From positions 44,264,699-44,328,698 of the forward strand of contig NC_074718.1 in assembly GCF_947242115.1 (NCBI RefSeq): DNA of 64,000 bases, written 5' to 3'. The translations under genes were made by a program, and so were the position numbers. The notes beneath the pieces are model-generated. The model had not been told where the DNA came from. It saw only the letters and a list, made by a program, of their open reading frames with translations, and did not search any database. Shown in pieces: positions 1 through 9,983 of the stretch. This stretch comes from Biomphalaria glabrata. Taxonomy: Eukaryota > Mollusca > Gastropoda > Planorbidae. Positions within the stretch are counted from its first letter, which is position 1, and each line of letters opens with the position of its first letter.

Positions 1-84
1 CTAAACTTCGCCTAGAGATAGAGAATGAAGGGAATATTTACCAAAAAGAGACCAGAAAATGAGTCGGTGGTAAAGGTATCTACA

Positions 85-447
85 ATGATATTTATATTTT
101 TAAGTATTAACTTCCTCCCCCGCAAAGAACAATCTACAATCTTCCAACTAAGAACAGGACACACACCACTATTAAATTACCACCTGAACAAAATAAACTC
201 CACACAACTACCCCTTTGCAGACATTGCGCCCACCCCTTTAAAACCGTAAACCATATATCCTCTTTGAATGCCCCTCCCTAATCCACCTTAGGCAGACCC
301 TACTTCCACTACAGCCCAATATAACCAACACCCTGTACGGCAGTGCTGAACAACTGAAGAAAACAGCACACTTTTTTTCCTTGGCACAGTCTGCAAAAGA
401 GCTCACAGCTCAGCAGCAATAAAGCTGGCTAGAAGAAGAAGAATATT
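85..447 (+). mobile_element. LINE 3' end, RNase H/zinc-finger tail with (GAA)n, I-clade/nimbus-like
   Basis: The translation shows a broken LINE ORF2 tail: FQLRTGHTPLLNYHL, then a C-x2-C motif (PLCRHCAHPF), then NHI-FEC. This is the usual end of RNase H-bearing non-LTR elements. Sequence homology stops in GAAGAAGAAGAA at about 438-447, an element-type tail. The 5' truncation lies near the left of the window. Comparable tails occur at 14433, 54793, 59690 and 62656. Confidence 0.65.
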
Positions 448-559
448 TTAAGTAGAGATGTGAAGTCGTTTTCCGATACGTAAAAAGAACAACAAACTTC
501 AAATATCCCATTAATTAATGTAAGTACTAGGGCCAATTGTTTCAGGTAATTTTATTTCG

Positions 560-650
560 CTTTTGTACCTTTTCGGTCATGTGGCCCGCGACACGAGTGT
601 CGTTAATGAAAATGGTCCGCAGGGCGAATTAGGTTGGGCATCACTGATCT
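560..650. mobile_element. hAT-like transposon end fragment
   Basis: The stretch ends in AGGTTGGGCATCACTG, whose complement CAGTGATGCCCAACCT has the form of a hAT terminal inverted repeat. Only one end was found, so this is a fragment. Confidence 0.4.
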
Positions 651-2381
651 AGATAGATTCTAGATCTAATCTAGATATATGCTTAGAATGCCCTGGATCT
701 AGACCTCCTTTTTGCAAACAACATGCATCTGATCTTCTATGTATGCTAGCATATGGCATAAAACTGATTGAGCTGTCAACTTTTTGGCTATTTTTTGAAT
801 CAGTTTCAAACTGGCTTTTATTGACATATAATATGTATCAGTTGTAATGCCCAAGAATAGAGGAATTAAAAAAATAAAATCAGAAACAGCAAACAATTAA
901 TCAACATTTAAAAATCAGGTCCAATACCCCTACCCCTAATAATGAAAAATCCATCACTCACAGTAGATATGTCCAATGATCCACAAATTTCAGTTTTATA
1001 AAGAGAAAAATGTGCCACAAAGTAAATAATATTTATAGAACGTTAGAAAAAAAACCATCTTTACAAGAGGAATGCTCGTAAAAAAAAAATGTGTAAAAAG
1101 TCAAGCACGTTTTTTATTTAAAATACATCACTTCTTTATAGTTGTTTGAGAGAGATTCTGTGACAATACCAAGAATAAGTCTATCATGAAATGTTCAGAC
1201 TGTCTTAAGATTTATAAAGCTCCAGATGCCAAGTGCAAAAAAAAAAGTTCTCCCATCTAAATATACAAACAATAGTTCCTAGCATGCATTTTGTGTATAT
1301 ATTTGCAATAAAACATTCAATAGAATTAATTTTTTTATTGGAGATGTCCATACATGGAGGCATATCCTTAAATATTAAGCTGTTTGGTGTACAGAATACA
1401 TAAGTATTGATACCCCAAGTACTTATATACTAACAGTGGTTTAGAATCTTTCTCTGCATTTTTTTTTCTATTTGATTCCATTATATTCAATTGCTTCAAC
1501 ATTAGTCTTTTCGTTACAATACCTCTATTCAGGTCACACATTTGGCGGGACAAAACCTTTTTGGGGCTAAGAGTGGGCATGGTTCTCAAAAATGTCTCTT
1601 GATTTTCCTAGAAATTGGACAGATATACTTGTGAAAAGAGTTAAGGGCTAGAAATAGTCATTTTTGGAAGCACATAGAAAATTTTAGAATATTTTTATTT
1701 GACATATGTTGCTAAAGTCCATTATATGCAATAATAAGATTATAATAACCTAAATTTAAATAATAGAATGTGTTTATAAGAGGTTAACCTAGTCAAAAAT
1801 GCATTTTTTTGAAAAATCGATTTTTTTTTTTAAATCATCATTTTTTACTTTTTTTGAGTACCATTCCCCCCTTAATAGCTTGTTGACCACACTGGAAAAA
1901 CTCTTAGTTCAACTGTTTTTTTTTTTTTTAAATTTTATTTTTTAAAAAATAACATTCATTAGTTATTAAGAGCAAAATAATCGCTCTATACGTTTTATAA
2001 AGGTGGTAATTATTGTCTTTCTTAAAGATAAGTTTGGGGGGGGGGGGGGGGTTTCCGTATTTTTCTTGTTTTTTCTTCTTTCTCTCTTACTGAATTGAGT
2101 TCTTATAAAACATGAATGGGTTCTTCAAAAAAAAAAACAAGTATAAACAAAGATCAACTTAATGTAATAAATAAAGTCTATTATGGCCTTGTCCATATGT
2201 TTCCAAGACCTTTTGGGCACACTTTTAACTTTGCCATGGGGTTAACAATTCTAAGATATGCTTAGCATCCAACTCAACAATGTCTTACTTTAGGTTGCTC
2301 TAGTTAAAAAAAAACAACTTAATTTTAATATGAAGTGTAAGTCGTAAGTAAGTTGTTGTTGTTTTTTTTTTTTCATTTTAG
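650..2381. other. AT-rich sequence, no gene seen (Mis18 intron or upstream)
   Basis: Homopolymer runs, CTAGAT-rich sequence at 645-700 and a run of 16 G at about 2036-2051 are present. I found no exon with Mis18 zinc-binding residues here. Confidence 0.5.
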
Positions 2382-4290
2382 CAATTCAACCTTCAGCAGT
2401 TATGATTCATGAGGCATGGGAAAAGTGTAACTCTTCAAATGTTTCCCTTACTGGAAGGTAAGAGACCATTAAATAGTTTTAAAGGAAACATAAAAGAAAC
2501 AATAGTATGCAAAAGTATAAGCATTAGTATGATTCAAGCTTGAAAAGTTTATTCAACTAGTGGGGGGGGGTGGGGGGGGGATTATGTGATGCAGTGATCT
2601 CCCTCTAATATTTTATATTGGAATGAAATGTTTCTTCTTATTGTTCTTCTAGTTCCTACCAAAACGTTTCTTGTACCAGGTGTCAGACAGAAGTTGGGAA
2701 AGTATTCAAAAACCTACCCCCACATCTTTCAAAAATGTCAGGTCACATCAGTTTGGATGTGCATAAAATTTCTAGGTAGGTTTACTTTCATATCTAGGTA
2801 GGTTTACTTTCATATCTAGCTAGGTTTACTTTCATATCTAGCTAGGTTTACTTTCATATCTAGCTAGGTTTACTTTCATATCTAGGTAAGTTTACTTTCA
2901 TATCTAGGTAGGTTTACTTTCATATCTAGGTAGGTTTACTTTCACATCTAGGTAACTTTACTTTCATATCTAGGTAGGTTTACTTTCATATCGAGGTAGG
3001 TTTACTTTCATATCTAGCTAGGTTTACTTTCATATCTAGGTAAGTTTACTTTCATATTTAGGTAAGTTTACTTTCATATCTAGGTAGGTTTACTTTCATA
3101 TCTAGCTAGGTTTACTTTCATATCTAGCTAGGTTTACTTTCATATCTAGGTAAGTTTACTTTCATATTTAGGTAAGTTTACTTTCATATTTAGGTAAGTT
3201 TACTTTCATATTTAGGTAAGTTTACTTTCATATTTAGGTAAGTTTACTTTCATATCTAGGTAAGTTTACTTTCATATCTAGGTAGGTTTACTTTCATATA
3301 TTTTTTGCTTGGTTCTATTTCCTACATTCTGTGTATTGTTTCTTTTGCATACTGATTGAAGAACATAAAATTTGATTTAAATTGTTTATTAAATCCTCTT
3401 ATATCTTAAAATTAATCAGGATAAGTTCAATCAATTTATTGTATCTACAATGTATTTCAATTGGAATTCCTGTGTGAAATGTTAGTAGGAACAATTGGAA
3501 TGTTGTTTTGTATGGGCCTTTTGTTGTATTCATTTTTTTATCTGAAAGGCAGGTTTCAGCATATGAAGCAGACTTTTTGCTCCCAAATTTCGTTTTTTAA
3601 CGATTTTAGTTAGAGGGAAATACATGTTTGTTTGTTAAATGTTTTGAATGTTCCTTCAGGGTTCCTAGTCTAAACTTCCTGCAGGACCATGGGGGGTGGC
3701 TGATGGCAGGGTATGAACCCTCGGCCATCAAGACAACCAAATGACAGTCCAGCGCACATACCGCACGACCAGGCAGCCATTCAAGTTTCCTGTATGTTTT
3801 ATTTTGCCAAAGGAATAAATTAGATTTAGTTTTTCTAACATCATTTTTTTCCCCTGTGTATTTAATGGAACTTTTTTTCAGCCTTGACTTCTCTTTACTA
3901 ATTTGCTGGATACACTTTGATTGGTTTTTCATTTATATCGTATTTAAAAAAAGTGATTTGCTATGATACTTATATGAATAATTTTAAATTGTATTTTTAT
4001 TGAATTCTCTGTAGCTATGAAGTACAACAACCAGCACCAAAAAAGAACTATGATGAAATTCTCTTTAAAATGCAGCAGGAGTTTTTCAAAATGCAGCAGG
4101 AAATCTCCAAGGTATTCATCCAGTTACTTTGGGGGGGTTCTAGTTTTTGTTTGAAGCTTACATTATACATATTTGTAAATATAACTTTTGTTTGTTTTTC
4201 AACTAGGTTCAAGTAGTTCTGATGAATTTGAATGAGCGTTTTGTACCAATAGAGGATGCATTGGCTCTAGAAGCGGGAGGAACAGACTGA
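2382..4290 (+). CDS. MIS18A: Mis18-family centromere protein, 3' part of the gene (four exons)
   Basis: Four in-phase exons were built: 2382-2457, 2653-2775, 4015-4111 and 4207-4290 (TGA at 4288-4290). All introns are GT-AG and every split codon closes. The second exon carries a CxxC pair (SCTRCQTEVGKV) followed by a short hydrophobic stretch and LDVHKIS-SYEV. This matches the second zinc-binding half of the Mis18/Yippee fold (human: YCAGC..LGYVY...LFCLSVEAIESYV). The last two exons encode a C-terminal helix (KMQQEFFKMQQEISKV) that fits the Mis18 oligomerisation coiled coil. In animals Mis18 proteins prime centromeres for CENP-A deposition with M18BP1. The first CxxC and the start codon are not visible and should lie left of the window, so the gene is partial. 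The MIS18A rather than MIS18B assignment is inferred from pattern only. A 22-bp minisatellite begins inside the second exon's donor site. Confidence 0.72.
2771..3299 (+). repeat. 22-bp minisatellite, 24 units, starting on a splice donor
   Basis: Twenty-four tandem 22-bp units lie in the Mis18 intron. The first five bases of unit 1 (TCTAG) are the last five coding bases of the exon ending at 2775, and GTAGGT follows as the real donor. Every unit therefore repeats the exon-intron junction. Some units read AGGTAAGT, a closer match to the U1 consensus than the used donor. Others read AGCTAGG and have lost the GT. Confidence 0.95.
3625..3782 (-). mobile_element. SINE-A (tRNA-derived) copy
   Basis: The complement starts ATGGCTGCCTGGTCGTGCGG and contains a B-box-like GGTTCATACCC. 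It then has the CCTGCAGGA...AGTTTAGACTAG body and the GAAGGAACATTC...AAACAAACAA tail shared with the copies at 7989, 11610, 18637, 19402 and 39310. It lies in a Mis18 intron. Confidence 0.75.
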
Positions 4291-5975
4291 GTGCTTTCTA
4301 ACTTTTTGAGAGATAGTGAAACCTTTTGATGGGTTTATTACTGACTAAAATCTTGCTCTTTTGACCTAAAGCTTTTTCATTTGACGATTTTTAATTTGAA
4401 AGAAATTTTGTTTGAAATGAATATCAAAATTTTTTAATTTTTTTTTTTATTTACCTATAGATAAATATATTTATATTTATACTATCTAAATTTAACAATT
4501 ATTGAAACTAAGTTTTCCATGCTTAATTTTTTTATTTTTTTTATTGCGCCTAAGGTACCAAAGGTGTATGCATTGGTAGTATTTGGTAAGCACATTTGGG
4601 TTAGGGTTGTATGACATCATTGAGGCTAGATCAGTCCTTATTTTATGATTTTGAAGGATTATCAAAGTTTGATAGAGTTTTATTGCAAACAATTCTTGAG
4701 TTGCCACTGACAGTGTTTTTCAATTAATTCAGTATTCTCTAGAGACGCACAAGTTATACTAAGGGAAACAATAAACAACTTAAAAAATAATTAAGACAAT
4801 TTAGTTGTTACCAACTCCAAATAAATTTGTTGTCATTCTTTTAACATTCAGATTGTCAGAAGCTATTACACTTCCAAACTTAATTTCATATAATGTGAGG
4901 TATAAATTTTAGAGCACGTAATACTGCACCTTATCCTGTATTTCCTAGCAGCATCGCTTAGTTCTTATCAACCAGAAGGCTCCTCGTGAAATTCAAAAAC
5001 TCTTCCTCAATGTGTGATATTTTTCCAATACTCCTCTGTGCACTAAACATTGAAACCTATGGGACCTTCAGCGGCATTAGCATTCCTGAAAATGTGCACC
5101 TTGTACAACCACACTACAACCCTGTTTAAAGGACAACCAGTTTGATATATTCACATACCCCCAAAGTGTTAACTGTAAGAATTCAATTCATTGTGTTGAC
5201 AACAAAAGGGAGGGTGAATAAGTCGGGCTTAAATAAATCAGCCTGCCACTGAGACTTATTTTTTTTATTCAATCAATTCTGATGACTGATTTCTGTTCAA
5301 TGCCTTATGTTATAAAATACAAACAATACTTAAAAAAAAAAGACGATGATTGTGTTAGTGAGAGTTCAACTCAGTGTATGTTTGTGAAATACTAGAATGT
5401 ATAAAACTAAGACTGCTTGGTTGATCCATATTGGAAATTTGCTGTGATTCCATTGTACGTTGGTGAAAGTGCTTGAATGTATAACTCAGTGTGTGAAAGT
5501 ACTAGTGAAACTGCAAGAGCCAATGAGTCACATTTCTAGTTGATGTGTTTAAGTTGTAACATTTTACTCCATGTATGAGTAAATTGAAATAATTTATTTG
5601 ATTTTGCAAATTTATTTAAAGTTTGTTTTTGTTTTGTTTTTACTGGTGGCTTCTGACATAAATGGTTGGGTTTATCATCTCAGCAAACCTTACAGCATTA
5701 GGCTAGAAACCTATGACCAGAACTAGTAATTTTGCATTTGCTGATTTTGCTTTATGTTAAAATGCATTTTACCATTTAAGATATTAGTTTTTACTTTATT
5801 TTTACTGTAATTAAAATGTGCATATGATACATTTTTTACCCTTCATTTAATAAACCCTTAAAATGCAAGTTGTTTGGATATTACCTGGCCACTTTTGAAA
5901 CAATAATATTGGAATGACATTAAAATTATGGCTCACTGTATGTTTAGAACTGTTAATAAAATAAAAATGATTGAC
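4291..5975 (+). other. Probable 3' UTR and downstream region of the Mis18 gene
   Basis: No coding region is seen after the stop codon at 4290. AT-rich sequence continues to an AATAAA at 5955-5960, a plausible polyadenylation signal. A fragment at about 5400-5470 resembles the 3' end of the LINE seen at 13029-13160. Confidence 0.4.
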
Positions 5976-6194
5976 AATTATTGAATCAGCTTAGACTTAT
6001 TTTATTGTCTATGTGCTTGTACTATCCATCTATATATTTTTTAAAATATAATTACTTGTGCTAAGTTAAGTGCACAACCTGTTTATATTAAATACAAATG
6101 TTCCACTACCTATATGCTCCTAGTATCAGCAATAGGATATGCGAGTACATGTGCTTATTTACTGTTGGTTTCCAGTTGTATAAGACTATGGGTC

Positions 6195-6375
6195 ATTGTG
6201 ATGTAAGCCTGGGTATCTGCTTTGGCCGGAATGATGTCGCTCAAAGAGTAGTTCCCCCCTTTCCATGAAACTTGTGTCCAAAGGAACGCCAAATATTCCT
6301 CACATTTTGGGATCGATAGCGTCGCAGATTCTGCCAGGGTTGTCTCCTGAATCCATTCCCATGTTTGGTTTCTTC
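6195..6375 (-). repeat. Dispersed repeat, also at 23505-23690
   Basis: On the - strand it reads (with breaks) CCATGTTTGG...TCCATGGAAAGGGGGGAACTA. The 23505-23690 region carries the same order of words (CCCATGTTTGG, CATGGAAAAGATGGAACTAC). It is probably a decayed retroelement 3' region, and I could not assign a family. Confidence 0.45.
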
Positions 6376-7988
6376 CTTCTTTTCAATTAGGTTACTGGGT
6401 TTATAAAAATGAGAATAATAAACACCAAACCTATTCATTTTCAGAAGCAAAAGTTGTTTTTTCAAACCTTTGAATTTCATGATAATTACTTAGATCTATA
6501 GCAATTCGCTTGGTCTGTTCAGCTGTCTGGTACTCATTGTGTAGGTCTACATGCTATTTCTTCCATTCTAGGATCAAGATGAAACTTTGCACAATTATTT
6601 ACAATCCCAAACAAACCACCAATCAAATAAAAATTTAAACAATTATTTAATTAATTAGTGGTGATTGATCAGTTTTGTTAGACATAAAAAGGAAATACAT
6701 TTTACAGTTAAATCTTTTTCTTTTTTTTAAACATCTAATCGTCGTAATTCTTAAACCTCCTGGTATTAGTAGACGTAGATATAGATATATATTGTGGCAA
6801 CAGAAACGTGTGTGTTTTATTCAGAAGATGTATTGGCTACCGGGTATTTTCAAGTTCCAACAATTTCTGAAAATTATTCACAGGAAAATACAAAACGTAA
6901 TATAAAACCTTTATTGGTAAACTTAAATTGGTTGAGCCAGTTGAGCAGAATCGAGGCAGTTTTGTCTATCAAAGCTTCTAAGATACATTTTTGATACTAG
7001 AATAAAGGAATTCATAGGGGCTAAAAGCAGGAAATTTCTGTAACTTTAATTAATTATTCCTAAATGACATTTTAATACAATTTGAAGTCTATTATTTTAT
7101 AATATAAAGCATTGTGTGCCATAAGTATGACGTACAGTGAAGCAGTCCTCGTAAAATATATGTAACTTGATCCGATATAGACATAGTCTAGAATCTAGAC
7201 TACATTCGATTGTATTTAGTTAGTGGGGTTTTTTACCCACCACCGACTAAGTAGATCTAGGCCTTTTAAATTATTAATATGCTTCAAAAGATAAAGTAAC
7301 TTGAAAATATAAATATACACTTTATTGATAACCCTCTAAATGTTTAACAAGTAGACCTCCCACCCGCCCCGCCTTTTTTTCCCGACCGTAACCTTTGTAA
7401 GTTACTAGCCGACGCTACATTTAGTCACATGATATTTCTAAGATCATGTGATCAATTGCTTTTATTTTATAAATCTCATTTGTAAGTACGTATGCCTTCT
7501 AGCAAGAATCATATAGATTATCTAGTCGCTTATAGTCACTATACATGTCCTATGATTATTCTGTTAACTATGTTAGATAAACATTAGCAACCAGATTCTA
7601 GACCTACAATAACCTACATGATCAGTCAGCTGTGTATCGCGGAGCCTTCAGCTTAGAAAGGCCTAAATTACTAAATAGCTAGCGGCTAGGAAGGCTAGGA
7701 CAGGTGTTTGACACTGTTTCACGAACTACTGCACTAATTAGACAGTAGGCCAACACGCCACGCACGTACGTGAATTAATTTCTCTAAATAATAAGCAAAG
7801 TGTTCCGATAAATACTCGGAATGTGTGAAGTGTTCCATTAATTATTACCATCAAAGAAAAAGTTTGAGAAACACGCGTATACTGATCTTTAGAGTAGTCT
7901 GCAAGATCTAGATCTATTTTAATAATAGATAGATCTAGTATTGTGTGTATAATAATAGTCATACACATAGTATAGTACTATAGTACTA

Positions 7989-8157
7989 TGGCTGCCTGGT
8001 CGTGCGGTTTGCGCACTGGACTGTCGTTCGGACTTATCGATAGTCCCGGGTTCAAACCCTGCCCGCTTCCATCCCCCGTCGTCCTGCGGGAGGTTTGGAC
8101 TAGGAAGTAATTATCTTCAACTCTGAAGGAACATCCGAAACATGTAAAACAAACAAA
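7989..8157 (+). mobile_element. SINE-A (tRNA-derived), the best-preserved copy
   Basis: It begins GGCTGCCTGGTCGTGCGG and has a B-box (GGTTCAAACCC) at about 8050-8060. A GC-rich body follows and it ends in AAACAAACAAAC. The tRNA-like head and retroposon tail define a SINE. It is not a functional tRNA: no cloverleaf closes, and the copy is embedded in the longer shared unit. Confidence 0.8.
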
Positions 8158-8746
8158 CAGTACCGGTATATCAATTTATTATCTTCATTCTCTTATTTAT
8201 TATACCTGAAACCAGTGCTACACTACTGTTGAAATAGTTGGTATTTGTGAATATTGCCTTGAACATTTTTAAATATCAGTTATTAAGAGTAACAAAAAAA
8301 CTAAAACAAATTTTCATCTTCTTTTTTTGAAGTAACGTTTGTATTATATATAGGCCTATATATGTCTCCAAATAGTCATACACACTATTTTTAATGAAAC
8401 ACCCATCCCCCAGCTATGGTCACTTTTTGGCTCTTGTATATTCAGTGGAACAGCCAGTATTACGATAATACCTCTATTCACAATTTAGTGCACTCTTTAC
8501 ATTTTTATTTTATGTCAGTCCTAGATCTAGAGGCACCCCTAGATCTAGAGGCACCTTATTTAGAAAAACCCATCTTCACAAATCGCACATATATTATACA
8601 CCCCAAAAATAAAACATGCACACACACTCACACTTTTAATAGGCCCTTTTTTAGACAATTTTTAGGACTTTAATTTCTTATTTAGAATAGGGGCCTACTT
8701 GTTGATGTAAATCTAGTCGTTCTAAAATTTATTGTACACATTCTTA

Positions 8747-8921
8747 TCTTATATAATACAGACGTTACTTCAAAAAAGAAGTTGATTACATCCTACGCGT
8801 CATGCATTTAGTCATGCATATTAACCAATGACTTAAATTCTGCCAAGTCACTGGTTTTCCTGGCTAGCTCAGACAACCCATCCCATGCTCTAATAGCACT
8901 ATAGGGAAGAAGGAGTTATTG
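8747..8921 (-). mobile_element. LINE 3' end (CR1/Jockey-like), inverted arm
   Basis: About 175 bp of the same LINE 3' end seen at 9190-9370, in the opposite orientation: GAAGTAACGTC tail, TGCATGAC, GACTTGGCAGAATTTAAG on the complement. It lies 5' to 5' against the copy that follows, giving a large imperfect hairpin. Confidence 0.8.
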
Positions 8922-8929
8922 ACATTAAC

Positions 8930-9370
8930 TAGAACTAGAACAGACACAAAATAGAGCAGTGCGATTCATAACAAACGAATATTCACATTTGACTAGAGTA
9001 ACACCTTTAGTAAAATCACTAAATTTAGAAAGCCTTCAGGACAGAAGGCTCAAAAGTAAAGTAGCAATCATACATAAAACACTGAACCATAATCTTCAAA
9101 TACAAAAACAAAATTTAATAAAATACTCTGAAAGACACAAAGATAAAGGCACATTCCTCGTCCCATATGCTAGGACAAATTTGTACAAATACTCCTTCTT
9201 CCCTAGTGCTATTAGAGCATGGAATGGGTTGCCTGAGCTAGCCAGGAAAACCAGTGACTTGGCAGAATTTAAGTCATTGGTTAATATGCATGACTAAATG
9301 CATGACGCGTAGGACGTAATCATCTTCTTTTTTGAAGTAACGTCTGTATTATATAAGATAAGATAAGACA
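8930..9370 (+). mobile_element. LINE reverse-transcriptase C-terminus (CR1/Jockey-like), 5'-truncated
   Basis: An open stretch at 8959-9297 reads RFITNEYSHLTRVTPLVKSL, then LESLQDRRLKSKVAI, then [20 protein letters not shown]. This is the standard end of a CR1/Jockey-type reverse transcriptase. A short 3' UTR and TAAGATAAGATAAGA end the copy. Relatives occur at 16246, 21905, 25578, 38395, 40895, 44280, 46370 and 63885. Confidence 0.8.
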
Positions 9371-9769
9371 TTAACTCAGTCTTTTCCATTTTAAATAGTA
9401 ATTTTCTTCACACACTCCTGCTTTCATACAGATATAAAAACACATTTGATAATCACACAGTGATCTAAGGATAATTCCTCAAATTCACTCTGATCTTTTT
9501 ATAGAGGAAAATTATATTAAAGATATAGATCTTTGAAGAAATATACATTAATAAAAAATGGAAGAAAAGAAAGTTACACTCCAAAAAAGTGTTAGTGCTT
9601 AAATTTGACGGAATTATTGTATTGTTATATTATACTTTTATTCTTATGTTTAATTAAATTATTGGTAGGACTTTCTATGCATATGTTACATCTAGCTTCT
9701 ATCAATTTAGCGATATTATTATTATTTGTTGTTTCTTCTGTTTTTCTGAGTTGCAGCATTTGTCTAAAG

Positions 9770-9895
9770 TCTTTAAAGCATTCATTGTCTTTAAAGCATT
9801 CATTGTCTTTAAAGCATTCATTGTCTTTAAAGCATTCATTGTCTTTAAAGCATTCATTGTCTTTAAAGCATTCATTGTCTTTAAAGCATTCATTA
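9770..9895 (+). repeat. 18-bp minisatellite, 7 units, just upstream of PRCP
   Basis: Seven units of TCTTTAAAGCATTCATTG with a single change in the last unit. They end 88 bp before the PRCP start codon, so they lie in the promoter or 5' UTR. The unit length is a multiple of three, so several frames stay open across it; those frames look like shadows, not genes. Confidence 0.95.
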
Positions 9896-9983
9896 GTACA
9901 GCTAGTCTATTAACTCTTCCTAGATTTTTTTTTTAAGATTTCTTTTGCTTCTCTTTCATTAATTATTTGTCTTCCTCAGAAAA

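Larger units (their letters stand above)
5976..9769. other. Intergenic region between the Mis18 gene and PRCP
   Basis: No supported gene was found. The region holds the repeat at 6195-6375, CTAGAT-rich patches near 7160-7260 and 7900-7990, SINE-A at 7989-8157 and a head-to-head LINE pair at 8747-9370. The sequence 6570-6690 shares word order (GCACAATTAT..., TTAATTAATTAGTGGT) with 37850-37965, suggesting another dispersed repeat. Confidence 0.5.

Noticed and set aside
2771-3299. CRISPR-like array
   Set aside because: The units are head-to-tail without spacers, and the organism is an animal.
7989-8060. Possible functional tRNA gene
   Set aside because: Box A- and B-like words are present, but the sequence continues into a body shared by six SINE-A copies and no cloverleaf closes.
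9605-9936. Proteins with repeated LSLKHS, VFKAFI or MNALKT units
   Set aside because: They are products of an 18-bp minisatellite read in several frames on both strands and lack any domain.
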